From Chloroflexota bacterium (GTDB taxonomy: Bacteria; Chloroflexota; Dehalococcoidia; Lucifugimonadales; Lucifugimonadaceae), in the NCBI GenBank assembly GCA_013204545.1, contig JABMNN010000105.1:1-35266 (forward strand): DNA of 35,266 nt, written 5' to 3'. The notes under the pieces are model-generated. The model was not told where the DNA came from and made no database searches. It was given only the letters and a program-made list of their open reading frames with translations. The position numbers were made by a program, and so were the translations under genes. Below, piece by piece: positions 32,431 to 35,266 of the stretch (position 1 is its first letter; each line of letters begins with the position of its first letter).

Positions 32431-33567
32431 TCAACTACCAGTCACTAATCGTTCTATGGCATCGGCGGCTCGACGTGGAGCTTCTGGTAGAGCATGCGCA
32501 TATCGCTGCAAAGTCACAGCCACATTTGAGTGTCCAGCTAGGTTGGCTACGTCTGTCGGGGCAACCCCGGCACTCAACGCTAGGCTAATTGCAGTGTGCC
32601 GTAAGTCATGCATACGTAGGTATCCAGTGATTCCTGCAGACTTGCGCAGATTCTTGAAGTCTCTCCGCCCTAAGTTTTGCATGATTACTGGGGTTCCTAT
32701 GGCAGACGCGAATACGTAATCGTTGTCCGTCCAAGCGTTGCCTAATTTCATTCGCTCTTGGTTCTGACGTGCTCGGTGTGACTCCAGTGCCTTCAAGACA
32801 GAGTCCGTGAGGTGAATCGTTCGGCGCGAACTCTTTGTTTTTGGTTCCGAGTTGATCAATCCCAGATCAGGATCATTTTCCAGAGTGGCGACTACACGAA
32901 GGCTACGACGGTCAAGGTCTACGAATTGCCACTTGAGCGCAAGTATTTCGCCCACTCTCATGCCTGTTCCAATAGCAACACGCCACAAAGCTTCATAGCG
33001 GGTGCCAGATGCTGCCGAGAATAACTCCTTCACTTCTTGAGGGGTCAGTGTGCGCATTTCTCGATACTCGACCCTAGGAGGCTTTACCAACGATGCCACG
33101 TTACGCCCGACAAGTTGCCATCTGGTCGCCTTGGCGAGCATAGCGTGAACAACTCGGTGCACATGAACGGCTGACTGGGCGGACAAACCTTTTCGGAGTA
33201 CTCCGCTGTATATCGATTCCAACTGCGCAGGTTGAAGTTGTTTGATCTGAATCGTTCCGATCACCGGCAGAACATGATTTTTTAGAAGTGCTTCATATCG
33301 TCGATATGTAGATCGCCGAACGGTTGTACCAAGACTCTCGATGTATTGCTGTGACAGTTGATCGACAGTGAGACGGTCGGATGAAACGAACGTGCCATCA
33401 GTAACCTGACGCTTGATGTCGTCAATCTTCTGCCTCGTAGCGTCCGCTGTTTGCCCGTATACAGTCTTACGTTTGCCGTTACCGAGGCTGACAGCTCCTG
33501 CCCAACGACCATCTTTTCGCTGGTAGATCGAACCTTCATTTTGTCCGCGTTTTCTCTTAGTGGTCAT
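32431..33567 (-). CDS. Tyrosine recombinase / phage-type integrase
   Basis: A 378-residue site-specific recombinase. The N-terminal arm-binding domain is GSIYQRKDGRWAGAVSLGN, followed by a SAM-like core-binding domain (LTVDQLSQQYIESLG). The catalytic domain has the first Arg in GTGMRVGEILALKW, the H-x-x-R box in MHDLRHTAISLAL, the His in LAGHSNVAVT and the Tyr nucleophile in LQRYAHAL. All catalytic residues are present, so the enzyme is probably active. The start is ATG 33567, set by AAGGAG 7 nt upstream; a TTG at 33573 is less likely. It ends 116 bp from the tRNA-Arg att fragment, which it presumably recombines, and starts 2 nt after the stop of the 352-codon ORF. Confidence 0.95.
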   Translation of the reverse strand: MTTKRKRGQNEGSIYQRKDGRWAGAVSLGNGKRKTVYGQTADATRQKIDDIKRQVTDGTFVSSDRLTVDQLSQQYIESLGTTVRRSTYRRYEALLKNHVLPVIGTIQIKQLQPAQLESIYSGVLRKGLSAQSAVHVHRVVHAMLAKATRWQLVGRNVASLVKPPRVEYREMRTLTPQEVKELFSAASGTRYEALWRVAIGTGMRVGEILALKWQFVDLDRRSLRVVATLENDPDLGLINSEPKTKSSRRTIHLTDSVLKALESHRARQNQERMKLGNAWTDNDYVFASAIGTPVIMQNLGRRDFKNLRKSAGITGYLRMHDLRHTAISLALSAGVAPTDVANLAGHSNVAVTLQRYAHALPEAPRRAADAIERLVTGS

Positions 33568-33569
33568 GA

Positions 33570-34589
33570 TCAATCTCCTTTATCCGCGACCTCGTCAGGC
33601 GTCTCAATTTGGAATGTCAAGGTGTCGAAAATATCCCAGTCTTGGTGATTGATCGCTTTACCCATCTTGATCGATCTAGCTTGTTGCTCGGATTTACTAA
33701 TTGAAGACCAATCTGTCGAGGATGTGAGAGCTTGAATTCCTAGGCTGATATATACAGATGCCCAATAAGGAATTCGAGCAGGATTAGAAGAGTTGCCCTG
33801 CTCAGACACCTTGGGTCGTACCGCTTCAGCATCGGACGTTTCGTCCCGCTCGGCCATCTCCGACCGGATCGCCTCAACAATCCAATCTCGAATGGAATGT
33901 GTCTGCTCGTCATCAATGCGCGCTGATTCGCTCGAAATTGCGTTTAGTTTGCTCACCAGACCGAGTTTGACAGCCACATCCAGCCCCGGGCCAGACCCAG
34001 AAGCCGCTGCATCTCCATCCAGTGTGGCCATTCCGAAAGCAATAATTGCATCCAAATCACCCGTCACTGGCCCGGACGAATCTTGATTACTTTCCGCTAG
34101 CTTTTCTCTCGCAGCGTACAACGAAGCCATCGAGTAAATAGTTTGAATCCATTGGTCGCCAGCTTGCGGATCGGCATCAGTGCCTATGGTGTAAAAACGA
34201 ACCAGCCGTGCACACCACCTCGCTTGCCTCACAGTGAGGTCACGTCCGCCGACACGAGAACGCAACCAGATTTGCAGTACGAACGGCAGTACCTCGGGAG
34301 AAATCACATCTCCAAAACTGCCAGATACTGTCTGTCCAATACTCCACGGTCGATCACCATCAGTCTTTTTACCGCGAGCCTCGGTGTAGTAATTCGATAA
34401 CGTCCCATCCTTGGGAAGCTCCTTAGCAAAACCACCGAGAGCCTTATCCCAAGTCTTACGACCGTCGATAGATCTCAACCAGAATTCGAGCGTTTTATTG
34501 GTGGCTTCGTACCCAACCACGTTGAGGCCAATGGCAATTGCCCGCAGCCAATTCTGCTTGTTACCTGTGGTCGTTCCTTTAGCTGGCAT
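33570..34589 (-). CDS. Unrecognised element gene, co-transcribed with the integrase
   Basis: About 339 residues from ATG 34589. I recognise no family. It begins MPAKGTTTGNKQNWLRAIAI and is mostly helical, with tryptophan-rich stretches (TLEFWLRSIDGRKTWDKALG, FVLQIWLRSRVGG, RQARWCARLVRFY). A Gly/Ser/Asp-rich middle (GDAAASGSGPG) and an acidic tail (IETPDEVADKGD) follow. There is no membrane helix and no obvious catalytic motif. The start is fixed by a promoter at 34612-34640, which excludes the longer frame starting at 34628. It stops 2 nt before the integrase start, so both are one transcript. It could be a recombination accessory, a regulator or a cargo gene. Confidence 0.7.
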   Translation of the reverse strand: MPAKGTTTGNKQNWLRAIAIGLNVVGYEATNKTLEFWLRSIDGRKTWDKALGGFAKELPKDGTLSNYYTEARGKKTDGDRPWSIGQTVSGSFGDVISPEVLPFVLQIWLRSRVGGRDLTVRQARWCARLVRFYTIGTDADPQAGDQWIQTIYSMASLYAAREKLAESNQDSSGPVTGDLDAIIAFGMATLDGDAAASGSGPGLDVAVKLGLVSKLNAISSESARIDDEQTHSIRDWIVEAIRSEMAERDETSDAEAVRPKVSEQGNSSNPARIPYWASVYISLGIQALTSSTDWSSISKSEQQARSIKMGKAINHQDWDIFDTLTFQIETPDEVADKGD

Positions 34590-34611
34590 TATGGGACATT
34601 CCGGGAATATT

Positions 34612-34640
34612 CTTATAGTTAAGAACAAATAATTCGTGAA
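34612..34640 (-). promoter_or_regulatory. Promoter of the element's integrase operon
   Basis: Minus strand: TTCACG (34635-34640), a 17-nt spacer, and TATAAG (34612-34617). The -10 matches 5 of 6 and the -35 4 of 6 consensus bases. Transcription would start near 34605, about 16 nt before ATG 34589. Confidence 0.65.
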
Positions 34641-34724
34641 AAAGAAGGCTATTCTGTCTGGATACTACTCCGCTAGATCATGTCGGTCAAGCGAAATAGA
34701 CGAATTAGAACTGTGAGGAATGGA

Positions 34725-34940
34725 ATGAATACTCCAACAGCACCACTTATTTCCGTAGATGAAGCCAGGCGGCTACTCGGCGGTCGAGGTCGAGGGCGCA
34801 TATACGAACTTCTTAAAGAGGGTTTACTCGAATCGGTAACGGACGGTAGCCGTCGATTCATCGTGACCGATTCCTTATACGCCTTCATAGATTCCCTGAA
34901 GGTGGCGAGCGAGCGAAGGGAATTCAAGCGAAATGTGTAA
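34725..34940 (+). CDS. Small helix-turn-helix protein, excisionase-like
   Basis: A 71-residue protein. ISVDEARRLLGGRGRGRIYE followed by LLKEGLLESVTDGSRRFI is a MerR/excisionase-type HTH with a wing: a helix, the GRGR turn, a recognition helix, and then a basic hairpin. The rest is DSLYAFIDSLKVASERREFK. Such small HTH proteins serve as excisionases or repressors in integrated elements. The start is ATG 34725, with GAGG 6 nt upstream; the frame's first ATG at 34680 has no ribosome-binding site. It faces away from the integrase operon and leads a run of overlapping genes (next starts at 34933). Confidence 0.82.
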   Translation: MNTPTAPLISVDEARRLLGGRGRGRIYELLKEGLLESVTDGSRRFIVTDSLYAFIDSLKVASERREFKRNV

Positions 34941-35109
34941 TGCCCTCACCTGTCGTGACGGTGTCAATAAATCCGAAGCCGTAATCACATCTTGTTACAG
35001 CCTGAGTAGCAAGCAAATATCCGATCCACATGAAGTTCAATTCAAGATACTCCGGTATGCGGTGGCTGTTTTAGAGCACAAACTCGAAAGGCTCCGATGT
35101 GATCAATAG
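34933..35109 (+). CDS. Small 58-residue element protein
   Basis: ATG 34933 to TAG 35109, overlapping the HTH stop by 8 nt and the next gene's GTG by 11 nt. The sequence has a helical C-terminal half (DPHEVQFKILRYAVAVLEHK) and a cysteine-containing start (MCNALTCRD). No family is recognised. Tight overlaps on both sides are the main support. AAGGG lies 12 nt upstream of the start. Confidence 0.55.
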   Translation: MCNALTCRDGVNKSEAVITSCYSLSSKQISDPHEVQFKILRYAVAVLEHKLERLRCDQ

Positions 35110-35266
35110 GTTCACGCAGAACTCACCCTGTCCGATCTGTGGGGGAAACAACTCTAATCCACGCGGGCAGGGTTCAAGGTGTTACGGATTCCTATCCGAA
35201 GACGGTCGCTTTGCGAACTGCACTCGATCCGAGTTCGCTGGTGATCTATTGCAGAGTCGAGAGAAC
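35099..35266 (+). CDS. Zinc-ribbon protein, N-terminal part (primase/replication-like)
   Basis: GTG 35099, open to the last base (56 codons). It has four cysteines in CPICGGNNSNPRGQG, RCYGFLSEDG and RFANCTRSEFAGDL, a zinc-binding layout seen at the start of primase/helicase-type replication proteins of plasmids, phages and integrative elements. AAAGG lies 7 nt upstream. The gene is cut off by the window end, so the function is inferred from the N-terminus alone. It overlaps the small ORF before it. Confidence 0.65.
   Translation, partial: MINRFTQNSPCPICGGNNSNPRGQGSRCYGFLSEDGRFANCTRSEFAGDLLQSREN

Larger units (their letters stand above)
32271..35266. mobile_element. Integrative element, left end (runs past the window edge)
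   Basis: The boundary is the tRNA-Arg(CCU) fragment, followed at once by a tyrosine integrase reading toward it, an accessory gene of unknown function and, divergently, an HTH gene, a small ORF and a zinc-ribbon replication-type gene. Integrase beside a tRNA att site plus a small HTH gene is the standard layout of integrated plasmids, phages and genomic islands. No structural phage or conjugation genes are in view, so the type is open. Confidence 0.8.

Overview
The window looks like a chromosomal segment of an uncultured marine Chloroflexota bacterium, probably SAR202-like. This is inferred from the mix of genes: tandem enolase-superfamily sugar-acid dehydratases, an RraA-family protein, an archaellin-type filament subunit with a class III signal peptide, an actinobacterial/Chloroflexi-style ClpS, and many GTG/TTG starts at moderate GC. 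No rRNA or other phylogenetic marker is present, so the placement is tentative.

Layout. 1-149: 3' end of moaC. 338-1213: five tRNA genes (Met-CAT, Val-CAC, Leu-CAG, Arg-GCG, Val-TAC). 1310-7080: a tight plus-strand cluster of MoxR ATPase, DUF58 protein, a TgpA-like transglutaminase membrane protein split by a frameshift at a perfect hairpin, and an O6-alkylguanine-DNA alkyltransferase. 7077-11142 (minus): a DUF2007 protein and the replicative polymerase DnaE. 11457-16684 (plus): a four-gene overlapping unit of response regulator, membrane histidine kinase, lipoprotein and a large exported DUF5666-like repeat protein. 16726-18057 (minus): an MFS transporter. 18295-19488 (plus): an M50/CBS intramembrane protease. 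19485-26561 (minus): a soluble multi-GAF histidine kinase, a FlK-like thioesterase, FabI, and two near-duplicate dehydratases. 26584-30017 (plus, apart from an RRM gene): ClpS, the archaellin-like subunit, a minus-strand glycine-rich RRM protein, and an RraA-family protein. 30081-31944 (minus): a GDYXXLXY / DUF2157 membrane pair.

From 32271 to the right edge lies one end of an integrative element. Its left boundary is a 45-bp fragment matching the 3' half of a tRNA-Arg(CCU) gene, from the anticodon loop to CCA. The fragment still has its own downstream terminator. Next come a tyrosine integrase, an unrecognised 352-codon ORF with a well-formed promoter, and, divergently, a small HTH (excisionase-like) gene, a 58-aa ORF and the zinc-ribbon start of a larger protein cut off by the window end.

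How the genes work together. The MoxR/DUF58/TgpA group is a conserved envelope-associated module. The two dehydratases and the RraA-like protein could form part of a sugar-acid dehydration/aldol cleavage route (inference). The regulator/kinase/lipoprotein/repeat-protein set probably senses and responds at the cell surface. The archaellin-like gene stands alone here, and its assembly machinery would have to be elsewhere in the genome.
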